DNA of 11,985 bases from Chloroflexota bacterium. GTDB lineage: Bacteria > Chloroflexota > FW602-bin22 > JACPRP01. Location: positions 1-11,985 of the forward strand of contig JACQUC010000067.1 of NCBI GenBank assembly GCA_016210495.1, in the 5' to 3' direction. Of this stretch, positions 6,509 through 11,985 are shown one piece after another. Each line of letters opens with the position of its first letter. The first letter of the stretch is position 1. The notes under the pieces are model-generated. The model saw nothing but the letters and a program-made list of their open reading frames with translations. It ran no database searches and was not told the origin of the DNA. Both the position numbers and the translations under genes were made by a program.

Positions 6509-6713
6509 AATCATTATCTATTGGAGCGAGGAAGACCAGGCCTTCTTCATCGCCGAGGTGCCCGAATTACCTGGCTGCGCGGCCGACGGCGCGACCTATC
6601 AGGAAGCCCTCGCCAATGTAGAAACGGTGATCCAGGAGTGGATCGAGACAGCCAAGGAACTTGGACGCCCTATCCCCGAGCCCAAAGGACGCCTGGTGTT
6701 TGCCCGCACCTAG
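6495..6713 (+). CDS. HicB family antitoxin, copy 1
   Basis: 72 residues, the single HicB/UPF0150 partial RNase H-like fold: MVRYEIIIYWSEEDQAFFIA, EVPELPGCAADGATYQEALA, then an amphipathic helix and a PEPKGRLVF tail. HicB antitoxins bind HicA and often repress their own promoter; this short type lacks a separate DNA-binding domain. The only trace of a partner is the overlapping hicA-like tail upstream, so it is effectively an orphan antitoxin. Copy 2 (9298-9507) differs by one residue deletion (FFIA versus FIA) and about a dozen substitutions. Its 3' end converges on the broken minus-strand hicB with nine bases between the stops. Confidence 0.9.
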   Translation: MVRYEIIIYWSEEDQAFFIAEVPELPGCAADGATYQEALANVETVIQEWIETAKELGRPIPEPKGRLVFART

Positions 6714-6722
6714 CTACGTGGT

Positions 6723-6949
6723 TTAGGCCGCCACATCAATGGTGATTGCCTGTGGCCGCTCCGTTTCCTCTGGCACCGGCTCGCAAGTGGCCTTCAAGGC
6801 GGCGATGTGGCCCCCTATGGCTTCCTTGCGTTGGCTATCGCTTCCTCGACGGTATCGCTTTGCGAGGTGCAGCCAGGCAGAGCCGGAACGGTCGCGGCGT
6901 AGGCTTGCGCGTCGGGGTCGTGTTCGAGGATGATCGTGTACCGCTTCAT
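6723..6949 (-). pseudogene. hicB pseudogene with one-base frameshift
   Basis: Reading from ATG 6949 gives a HicB start, MKRYTIILEHDPDAQAYAAT then VPALPGCTSQSDTVEEAIAN, then ARKP and a stop at about 6815. The next frame continues the same protein: AIGGHIAALKATCEPVPEET, then a tail ending TIDVAA before TAA 6723-6725. Restoring one A in gcaaggaagcc (about 6822-6832) rebuilds a 75-residue HicB. An extended -10 (tggTACAAT, complement of 6965-6970) remains upstream. This HicB type differs from the two plus-strand copies. No hicA is seen on its strand. A sequencing error in the A run cannot be excluded. Confidence 0.8.
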
Positions 6950-7252
6950 GCTGTGTTCGACTGCATTGTACCATGGTCCCGTGCCGAGCACCGGCATCGT
7001 TAGAACTGGCAACCTGGTGATTGACTTGGGATTGGGAGATCGGCAAAGCCGGTTGGGCCGACACGAGAAAAGGTCGTTCGGGATACCGCTAGTCCTACAT
7101 ACCGTTGAGGCCCCCCCAAGCGTGCGATACGCGTCCAAGCATTGGTTGAAGTGGGTCCAGGAAGATTTCGCAGGGTCTGATCCGCAACCTGATAGGGCAG
7201 TTGCAACCCGAGGATCTACAAGATGCCCTGACTTTCCTGCAGCAATACCATT
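6950..7252. other. Gene-poor stretch between broken hicB and module junction
   Basis: About 300 bases. The first part holds the remains of the promoter for the minus-strand hicB. Frames in this stretch have no recognisable domain. From about 7145 a plus frame reads LIRNLIGQLQPEDLQDALTF and runs to about 7370; it looks helical but has no start codon or known relative, so it is at best a gene tail. I see no RNA gene. Confidence 0.35.
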
Positions 7253-7331
7253 CTCGGCACCAGACGAGCCTGTTTTCAGGAACGACACCCCATAAATGGG
7301 CCCCTTTTTGGTGCCTTGTCCCCCACTTCAG
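7253..7331. repeat. Second copy of module left end with att-like fragment
   Basis: The sequence 7297-7331 (tgggcccctttttggtgcct ...) matches 4282-4314 (tgggccgtttttcgtacct ...), sharing TGGGCC, TTTTT, GT, CCT, GT, CCC, ACTT and AG in order with two small gaps. The eight bases ctcggcac at 7253-7260 equal the tRNA-Leu acceptor end at 4238-4245, and the distance to tgggcc is 44 bases in both places. The preceding seven bases also agree in part (12 of 15 overall). This is probably a decayed att site plus integrase 3' end, marking the junction of two modules. The tRNA match alone is short. Confidence 0.5.
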
Positions 7332-7396
7332 GAGAACGTGCTGTACGGTTGCCGACTAATGGCCGACATTTTCCGTCAAACGCTCATCCTGGCGGC

Positions 7397-7550
7397 CTAG
7401 ATACTCGCCCCAAACGCCGCTTGTTCCTGGAGCCCCGGCACGACCTGGCTGCAGATATCCATCGTCACTGCAGCGACCTTCAACAGGGACCAATAGCACC
7501 TCAAATCGACCACAAGCCTTGGTACCACCCGCCAAGGGCTTGTGAAGCTT
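7397..7550 (-). pseudogene. Tyrosine integrase C-terminal remnant 2
   Basis: The complement of 7415-7477 reads VAAVTMDICSQVVPGLQEQAA, which fits the integrase ending 'VAVTMDIYSHVVPGLQEQAA'. The nucleophile Tyr is Cys and the following His is Gln. Upstream, PKLHK and LAGGTK in a neighbouring frame look like the damaged FHDLRH and L..GVHPK segments, with an internal deletion and a frameshift. The relic is more decayed than remnant 1 and differs from it (VVPGLQEQ versus LLPTMHAE), so the two come from different integrases. Its orientation and distance to the end copy at 7253-7331 mirror those of remnant 1 relative to attL. Confidence 0.75.
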
Positions 7551-7598
7551 GGGCTGACTTCTTGCATTAGTCTTTTGCGATTGAGGGGCGTAAGAGGC

Positions 7599-7627
7599 TT
7601 GACTAGCAATTACAGAGATGCTACTAT
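7599..7627 (+). promoter_or_regulatory. Sigma-70 promoter of island ATPase
   Basis: TTGACT (7599-7604), a 17-bp spacer and TACTAT (7622-7627) with an extended TGc just before it. The expected start is about 7634, leaving a leader of about 35 bases that contains the aggaggg ribosome site at 7656-7662. Confidence 0.75.
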
Positions 7628-7668
7628 CACTTGACCAGCCGTTATTAGCAGTTGTAGGAGGGCACAAG

Positions 7669-8934
7669 ATGGCTGAGCGTGCTCCTGGCATGATGGACCC
7701 AGAAAGCCAGCAGAAATATATAGAGATAGGTACCGCCTTCCGGCCCGCCTCCCCAATTGACCGACGCGATCTCTTCGCGGGCAGGACCCAGCAAGTAGGA
7801 GATGTGATTGATGTTCTCTTCCAAGCTGGCCAGCATGCAGTCATTTACGGAGAGCGCGGTGTTGGGAAGACATCGCTCACAACCGTTCTGGCAGAGATAA
7901 TAGGCCGGGGCAGAATACTTGCTCTTCGCGCGAATTGCGACGGCACTGACAACTTCTCAACGATCTGGCGCAAAATACTTGATGAGGTAAGACTGACCGA
8001 GAGCATGCCAGGAATGGGGTTCAAGCCTCAGCAGCGCGAAGTGATTCGCTCTGCTGCAACGCTGCTTCCTCAGGAGAACCCGGTGAGCCCTAATGATGTC
8101 AGAAAGGTGTTGAGCAGACTTGGGAACATCCGCAACACCGTAGTCTTTATCGATGAGTTTGATCGACTAGAGGATGCTACCGCTAGGGCCTTGTTCGCAG
8201 ATACCATTAAGACGTTCTCCGACCAACTAGTCCCGGCTACCATCGTGTTGGTGGGTGTAGCGGACAATGTGGACGAACTCATAGCTGAGCACCGTTCAGT
8301 CGAGCGCGCTCTAGTCCAGATACACATGCCCCGCATGTCACAAGCGGAGTTAAGAGAGATTGTGAAGCGTGGTCTAGGGACCGTTTCTATGGAAATTGAA
8401 GACAGAGCACTGCTTTGGATAATTCAACTCTCGCAAGGGCTGCCCCACTACACCCACCTTGTAGCCCAATGGTCGGCCCGCGAGGCAATTGTGCAAGGCC
8501 GCCTACGTGTACAGGAGCCAGATGTGCACGCGGCGATCAAGACGGTGCTAGGTCGCACGCAGGAAAGCATTATCAGTTCCTATCACAAGGCGACATCCAG
8601 CGCACGGGAGAACTTGTATGAGCAAGTTCTATTGGCTTGCGCTCTAGCCCCAACTGATGATCTAGGATACTTTGCCGCCGTGGATGTGCGCGAGCCTCTG
8701 AGCGCGATAATGGGGAAACCCTACGACATACCGGCCTTCGCTCGCCACCTAAACGCGCTCTCGGGAACTGGAAGAGGACCAGTTTTGCAGAAGGCTGGCG
8801 CCACTAGGAAGTTTCGCTTCCGTTTCCTCAATCCACTTCTACAGCCGTATGTCATTATGCGCGGCTTGGCGTCGGGCATGATAAGCACTGAAATGCTGGG
8901 CGTGGTCTCTCGAAGGAATACCCTGAACGACTAG
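7669..8934 (+). CDS. AAA/STAND-type ATPase, ORC/Cdc6-like, island cargo
   Basis: 421 residues from ATG 7669, which has aggaggg six bases upstream (the frame opens at 7618 without a site). An N-terminal linker ends in DLFAGRTQQVGDVIDVLFQA, then Walker A GERGVGKTS (61-69), Walker B VVFIDEFDRL (158-167), sensor-1-like VGVADN (195-200) and HRSVERAL with possible arginine-finger residues (about 208-215). A helical lid follows (LSQGLPHYTHLVAQWSAREA), then a C-terminal region of about 150 residues likely to contain a winged helix (FRFLNPLLQPYVIMRGL). No effector domain is fused and no partner gene is adjacent. ATPases of this type occur in defence islands and plasmids, but the role here is not shown. 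Motifs are intact, unlike the flanking relics, suggesting selection. Confidence 0.85.
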   Translation: MAERAPGMMDPESQQKYIEIGTAFRPASPIDRRDLFAGRTQQVGDVIDVLFQAGQHAVIYGERGVGKTSLTTVLAEIIGRGRILALRANCDGTDNFSTIWRKILDEVRLTESMPGMGFKPQQREVIRSAATLLPQENPVSPNDVRKVLSRLGNIRNTVVFIDEFDRLEDATARALFADTIKTFSDQLVPATIVLVGVADNVDELIAEHRSVERALVQIHMPRMSQAELREIVKRGLGTVSMEIEDRALLWIIQLSQGLPHYTHLVAQWSAREAIVQGRLRVQEPDVHAAIKTVLGRTQESIISSYHKATSSARENLYEQVLLACALAPTDDLGYFAAVDVREPLSAIMGKPYDIPAFARHLNALSGTGRGPVLQKAGATRKFRFRFLNPLLQPYVIMRGLASGMISTEMLGVVSRRNTLND

Positions 8935-9218
8935 CATCAACATCCGGCGACTCGCGAACCCCCGGCGAGAGAAGAGAGGCAAATTCATTCTTGGTCAGAA
9001 GCCTTGACACGCCACCAGGCAATTGGGAAGAACGCGTACCGCGTCTTCAGAGTGGATTTACAAACGGCTGAGGGACTGCACTGGAATCGGATCACCATCG
9101 TGGCGTACGGAGCAAAGGCCGCGATTTCACGCCTTGGCCAGGCAGCCCTCCCTTCCCGGCAACAGGGACGCCGTAATAGCGTCTTGCTTTAGCCCGAGCT
9201 CTCGAGAACGAGCTTTGA
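8935..9218. other. Intergenic stretch between ATPase and hicA/B copy 2
   Basis: About 280 bases. A 62-codon frame from TTG 9004 (HWNRITIVAYGAKAAISRLG) has no clear ribosome site and no recognisable family, so I do not call it a gene. It could include the eroded 5' part of hicA or of another cargo gene. A short inverted sequence around ctcgag (9201-9206) is not convincing as a terminator. No RNA gene is visible. Confidence 0.35.
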
Positions 9219-9311
9219 CAGCCCGTCAAGGCAGGGGCTAAATGGGGTTATCAAGTCCGCAACGTAATCCTCAGACACAAATTGGCAGGTGAAACCGATG
9301 GTCAGGTATGA
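9219..9311 (+). pseudogene. hicA C-terminal remnant 2
   Basis: After an in-frame TGA (9216-9218) the frame reads QPVKAGAKWGYQVRNVILRH then KLAGETDGQV and stops at 9309-9311, overlapping the hicB ATG (9298). No start codon is available. The tail parallels remnant 1 (PYRVKQVRSVIL..RLAGEDDNGKV), including the overlap with hicB, so both descend from one hicA-hicB arrangement in which the hicA body has been lost. The HicA assignment is by pattern (YQ..xVRxxI ending) and is tentative. Confidence 0.45.
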
Positions 9312-9507
9312 AGTCATCATCTACTGGAGCGAGGAAGATCAGGCTTTCATTGCGGAGGTCCCGGAACTGCCTGGCTGTGCGGCCGACAGGACGAGCTACC
9401 AGGAGGCCCTTGCCAACCTGGAAGTGGTGATTCAGGAGTGGATCGACACTGCCAAGGAACTCGGCCGGCCTATCCCGGAGCCCAAAGGACGCCTGGTGTT
9501 TGCATAG
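9298..9507 (+). CDS. HicB family antitoxin, copy 2
   Basis: 69 residues, MVRYEVIIYWSEEDQAFIAE, VPELPGCAADRTSYQEALAN, PEPKGRLVFA. Same single HicB fold as copy 1 and nearly the same sequence; many differences at the DNA level are silent, so both copies appear to have been under protein-level selection after they diverged. A GTG at 9289 in frame is a possible earlier start, but ATG 9298 aligns with copy 1. It ends 37 bases before the right att repeat, so it is the last gene of module 2. No toxin partner is intact. Confidence 0.9.
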   Translation: MVRYEVIIYWSEEDQAFIAEVPELPGCAADRTSYQEALANLEVVIQEWIDTAKELGRPIPEPKGRLVFA

Positions 9508-9544
9508 TTAGTCTACCTCACATCCTCCCAACGGATAGGACCGC

Positions 9545-9598
9545 AAAATCCGTTGCCCCTCACAGGGTGTAGGGGTTCGATTCCCCCTCCTCGGCACT
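9545..9598 (+). repeat. attR: partial tRNA-Leu 3' end
   Basis: 54 bases matching 4194-4246 with one C to T change (9568, variable arm) and one extra C (in ccccc near 9583-9587), which disrupts the T stem. The 5' half of a tRNA is absent upstream, so this is a tRNA fragment left by integration and not a functional gene. The upstream ggataggaccgc resembles the anticodon stem only by chance or residual homology. Confidence 0.9.
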
Positions 9599-9671
9599 AT
9601 AGATCAGCACTTCACAGTTATTGTTGAGCCGACAACAGCGTGCTGCCAAGAGATAACTGGCATTCCTTAAC

Positions 9672-10598
9672 CTACGACACTTCCGGCCCGCCAAGTGCCG
9701 CCAGCAGTTTCCTTCCTTTCCTGACCATATATTGGTTTATCGTATTTTGCACAAGCCTAGGCGGAGGCTTACAGAAAAGCTCGCAGACCGAGGCCCATTT
9801 TCGAGGGACTAGTTCCATCAATGTGTAGTGTTCGCCAAACTCGCTCCAGAAGGAATCCATGCCGGGACAGCTTGGGCACCGAAAAAGAGGAATGATTTCG
9901 GGCGTTGTCAAGCCGCCTTCGTCGCGCAGCAAGAAGAGGATCAAATACTTGGTTCCGGCTTCCTCTGCGACGAAGCGGTAGGCTTCTCTTGAGTGGATGG
10001 GATCCTCAGTTGGCCTTCCGGTACCCTGAGGCTCAGGGGGCACACCCTCTGCGGGATCATCAGGTCGTTCACGCTGCACTCTGACCAGCCTCGGCATGGC
10101 GAGCAGCGCCTCATCCACGTCCAGTGGAGTAAGTCCGGCAGCTTCGGCGATCTCTTCTTTGGTTGGCTCCCTCTTCAGCTCCTGACAGAGGTTTTTCTGG
10201 GCCTCCTTAACCATAAGGATGTTCGTGTGAAGCTGGGACCCACGCGATGGCCTTGGCCTTTCTGTCTCGTCCTCTATGGACTTCTCGATTTCGAGCTGCA
10301 TCCACCACTTTGCGTACGTGACCAGGCGGTTCTCATACTTGTCGAGATCGAACCTCCGCAACGCCTCGCAGAATCCCACTTTGGCGGCCGAGAACAGGTC
10401 ATTGGCAATCTTGGACCTGGAGGCGGAATCCTGGCTGACCATCTTCCACACCAACTTCCACGCTAATCGCTCATGGTGCTTCCACAGAATTGCATACGCA
10501 TTCTGGTCGCCCGCCTGAGCACGTCGTGTCAACCCCCTCTCTTCCTGAGGGTTTGGCCATTCGCTTAATCCCTCATTATCCTCGTCTTCACCCGCCAT
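9672..10598 (-). CDS. Sigma-70 family factor with divergent region 4
   Basis: 308 residues. Region 2: AGDQNAYAILWKHHERLAWK (29-48), then DLFSAAKVGFCEALRRFD (67-84, region 2.2 core-binding) and RLVTYAKWWMQLEIEKSIED (91-110, the YA.WW.. -10 recognition and melting segment). Region 3: QELKREPTKEEIAEAAGLTP (139-158). A charged linker (about 173-200) leads to a C-terminal domain that does not match normal region 4 well: LRDEGGLTTPEIIPLFRCPS, then KWASVCELFCKPPPRLVQNT near 268-287, which may be the -35 helix-turn-helix. A CPSC motif (241-244) and C272/C276 could bind metal. Start: ATG 10598 with aggag eight bases upstream. It follows the zinc-finger gene by 110 bases and is probably cotranscribed. 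Target promoters are unknown. Confidence 0.82.
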   Translation of the reverse strand: MAGEDEDNEGLSEWPNPQEERGLTRRAQAGDQNAYAILWKHHERLAWKLVWKMVSQDSASRSKIANDLFSAAKVGFCEALRRFDLDKYENRLVTYAKWWMQLEIEKSIEDETERPRPSRGSQLHTNILMVKEAQKNLCQELKREPTKEEIAEAAGLTPLDVDEALLAMPRLVRVQRERPDDPAEGVPPEPQGTGRPTEDPIHSREAYRFVAEEAGTKYLILFLLRDEGGLTTPEIIPLFRCPSCPGMDSFWSEFGEHYTLMELVPRKWASVCELFCKPPPRLVQNTINQYMVRKGRKLLAALGGPEVS

Positions 10599-10708
10599 GC
10601 TCGTATCTCCTGAACGAAGATGCGCGACCGCTTCTGATCCACGAATAACTGCCGCAGCGATTCAGACGCGAATTCGCCACAACGCGCGCGACCATCAGTC
10701 TGCGTGCT

Positions 10709-11722
10709 CTATTTCCCCTGCGCGATCACGATGGCCAGCTCATCAGCACCGTTAGCTATCGCTTCCTCGAGGACAGCCATTGGCAGTCTGATCACACAAT
10801 CGCTGCTCGTGCCCGCCGGGTAATCAGCACCAGGGCTCGGCCACACCACTTCGCCGCTCCGCCGGATTTCCAGCCTGAACTGCTCTATCAGGCTGCCCCC
10901 ATCCCCGTGCAGGGGACCGATCGACACCGTCTCCTTATTCACGTCCCAGCCGATGGTGATGTCCCGGTCGTCTCCATTCAACAGCAAGCCGCTCAACTGG
11001 TACGATGGGGCATCCTGCCCTCTCTCGCTAGGTGCTGGTTCCAGTCCCAAGTCGCTGAGTTTGAGCCCCCTGGTGCCCAGACCCACTGGTATCGGCCTCA
11101 TTTCGTAAGTCTGGACGCAAGCGTCGACCATTGTCGCAAGCGCTCCCACGACCTCGCGCAGCCTCGCCCGCTGTCCACTCAAGGTATCCACTAGATTGCC
11201 GAGAGCCCTCTCCAAGCGCTCACCCATCTGGCTTTTGGCAACCGCAGCTTTTAGCGGCAGGATCAGCCAAACAGGTGCTAGGCTTTCGCCAAGCAGCGCC
11301 AGCTCCGCTCCACACGGAGCGCAGGTCGCCAGATGCTGCGTGATCTTTTCGTCTTTGGCCCTCTTGGCGTAGGCAGCCAGTCTCTTCACGCCAGGACACA
11401 ACAGCATGCGCCGCAATCGCAGCCTGGCGGCAAAGGCGTTATCGAAGGCCTCGCGGCAGGCATTACACTCTGTGAGATGTGCTAGCGCTTCCTGGGGAAC
11501 TGGCAGGTCTCCTGCTTCGAGGTCCTGGATCGGGCAGTCTAGCACCTCGAAGAACGATTTCGGAAGTCCTTCCACCAGGGCTGCTATCTCGAACTGCTGG
11601 GGACATTCCAGAAGCCCTCGCAACTTTGCCCAATCGCCTGGGGCCACGACGGCGTCGAAGTAGGCATCGGCATCGGGGGCCAGCTTCTCGTTGCCGGGCA
11701 AATAGAGGATCGCCTCGGGCAA
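10709..11722 (-). CDS. Tandem ZAS zinc-finger protein, anti-sigma-like
   Basis: 337 residues from TTG 11722, the only in-frame start-like codon before the upstream stop; no clear ribosome site, so the start is uncertain. Two consecutive anti-sigma zinc-finger motifs: C63 ... H82-x3-C86-x2-C89 (HLTECNACREAF) and C109 ... H130-x3-C134-x2-C137 (HLATCAPCGAEL). The middle part (about 145-205) is helical, with one short hydrophobic stretch (VWLILPL). The last 100 residues look beta-rich (YQLSGLLLNGDDRDITIGWD ...). ZAS proteins bind and inhibit sigma factors, releasing them on redox or proteolytic signals. Its position just upstream of the sigma gene suggests they act together. Gene order is the reverse of the common sigma-first arrangement. 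No transmembrane sensor domain is evident. Confidence 0.7.
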   Translation of the reverse strand: MPEAILYLPGNEKLAPDADAYFDAVVAPGDWAKLRGLLECPQQFEIAALVEGLPKSFFEVLDCPIQDLEAGDLPVPQEALAHLTECNACREAFDNAFAARLRLRRMLLCPGVKRLAAYAKRAKDEKITQHLATCAPCGAELALLGESLAPVWLILPLKAAVAKSQMGERLERALGNLVDTLSGQRARLREVVGALATMVDACVQTYEMRPIPVGLGTRGLKLSDLGLEPAPSERGQDAPSYQLSGLLLNGDDRDITIGWDVNKETVSIGPLHGDGGSLIEQFRLEIRRSGEVVWPSPGADYPAGTSSDCVIRLPMAVLEEAIANGADELAIVIAQGK

Positions 11723-11985
11723 CCGGTCATCGGGTAGGGGGTAGCTAAGCGCCTCCCCTTAGGCATTAAGGTAAGGCGAATGCTGATTTCTGAGCCATCG
11801 GCCGGGGACGTCGTTTACGTAGGGGCGAACGGCGTTCGCCCGCATCGTTGGTACGCAGATACAAGAACACGCCGCGAACATTGACGAGGGGGCATCGTGC
11901 CAACCTTTTGCGCGCTAGATGGGCATCTGAGTGGATTCTGGAGATCGGACGGGCGAACGCCGAAATTGTTGCAGAACTCTTGGGG
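11723..11985. other. Upstream region of zinc-finger gene, no clear gene
   Basis: A minus-strand site aaggggagg (complement of about 11752-11760) lies in front of the zinc-finger frame but is not followed by a usual start codon. On the plus strand two overlapping frames stay open to the window end: one from GTG 11897 after gaggggg, another reading ILEIGRANAEIVAELLG. One of them may be the start of a gene that continues outside, but I cannot decide. The rest shows only the palindrome listed separately. Confidence 0.3.
11823..11841. repeat. REP-like palindrome gggcgaac-ggc-gttcgccc
   Basis: Perfect 8-bp inverted repeat with a 3-base loop, preceded by gtag. A related half-site (cgggcgaacgcc) occurs near 11950-11961. 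This resembles the dispersed 'aggggcgaacggccgttcgcccct' family found in many intergenic regions; membership is recalled, not searched. Confidence 0.65.

Larger units (their letters stand above)
4194..9598. mobile_element. tRNA-Leu genomic island, probably two tandem decayed modules
   Basis: Bounded by direct repeats of the tRNA-Leu 3' end (4194-4246 and 9545-9598). Inside are two minus-strand tyrosine integrase relics (about 4437-4721 and 7397-7550), two near-identical plus-strand hicA-remnant/hicB units (6398-6713 and 9219-9507) and two different cargo sets: an AbiE-like pair (4775-6360) and a lone ATPase (7669-8934). The order integrase, cargo, hicAB occurs twice, which suggests accretion of two related elements at one site, joined near 7253. 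No intact integrase or replication gene is visible, so the island is probably fixed unless mobilised in trans. Confidence 0.82.

Noticed and set aside
6815..6949. Programmed ribosomal frameshift in the minus-strand hicB
   Set aside because: The gcaagg sequence is not a typical slippery heptamer and no stimulatory structure is evident; a one-base deletion is simpler.
6930..7295. Plus-strand 121-codon frame
   Set aside because: No family resemblance and no ribosome site; it lies antisense to the broken hicB and its promoter and across the module junction.
9004..9192. 62-codon TTG-started frame after the ATPase gene
   Set aside because: No ribosome site and no recognised domain; kept only as part of the intergenic description.
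9531..9597. Possible second functional tRNA at the right att
   Set aside because: The 5' half (acceptor, D arm, left anticodon stem) is missing and an extra C breaks the T stem.
9615..9659. Inverted repeat cagttat/ataactg as terminator of the sigma gene
   Set aside because: Large unpaired interior and no T-run on the minus strand; support is too weak.
1..11985. CRISPR array
   Set aside because: No regularly spaced short direct repeats were seen; repeats present are paired att copies, palindromes and duplicated hicB units.

Overview
The window looks like a moderately GC-rich bacterial chromosome. The most likely source is the Chloroflexota or a neighbouring environmental lineage. This rests on the style of the genes (HicB-type proteins, a GIDE membrane protein, a zinc-finger/sigma pair) and on dispersed 'ctttgcgtcctttgcg' and 'cacaaagacacaaag' repeats, not on any marker gene. 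Starts are ATG, GTG and TTG, and TGA is a normal stop.

Backbone, left part (1-4246): a repeat-rich intergenic stretch, a GIDE-domain membrane protein (minus), a divergent metallophosphoesterase with a near-leaderless promoter, a long hairpin repeat, a 45-codon small gene, then a thiamine-diphosphate enzyme of the acetolactate synthase superfamily. After it comes tRNA-Leu(UAA), whose -35 box overlaps the stop codon of the enzyme gene.

Accessory island (about 4247-9544): the 3' part of tRNA-Leu (4194-4246) recurs at 9545-9598 with one substitution and one extra base. This is the signature of integration into a tRNA gene by a tyrosine recombinase. Between the repeats the island appears to be two related, decayed integrative modules in tandem. 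Each has the same order: a minus-strand integrase C-terminal remnant, then a plus-strand cargo operon, then a hicA C-terminal remnant overlapping an intact hicB. Module 1 carries an AbiE-like pair (HTH antitoxin-type protein plus nucleotidyltransferase). Module 2 carries a lone AAA/STAND-type ATPase. A copy of the module left end, with a short match to the tRNA 3' end at the same spacing, lies at 7253-7331 and marks the probable junction. Both integrase relics have lost a catalytic residue (HxxR Arg to Cys; nucleophile Tyr to Cys). A further hicB, on the minus strand at 6723-6949, is broken by a one-base frameshift.

Backbone, right part (9599-11985): a minus-strand pair consisting of a cytoplasmic-looking protein with two tandem ZAS-type zinc fingers (anti-sigma-like), followed by a sigma-70 family factor with recognisable regions 2 and 3 but a highly divergent, cysteine-containing region 4. 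A REP-like palindrome lies upstream. The main point of interest is the pair of modules: a cargo-swapping architecture with defence-type genes bracketed by integrase and HicAB.
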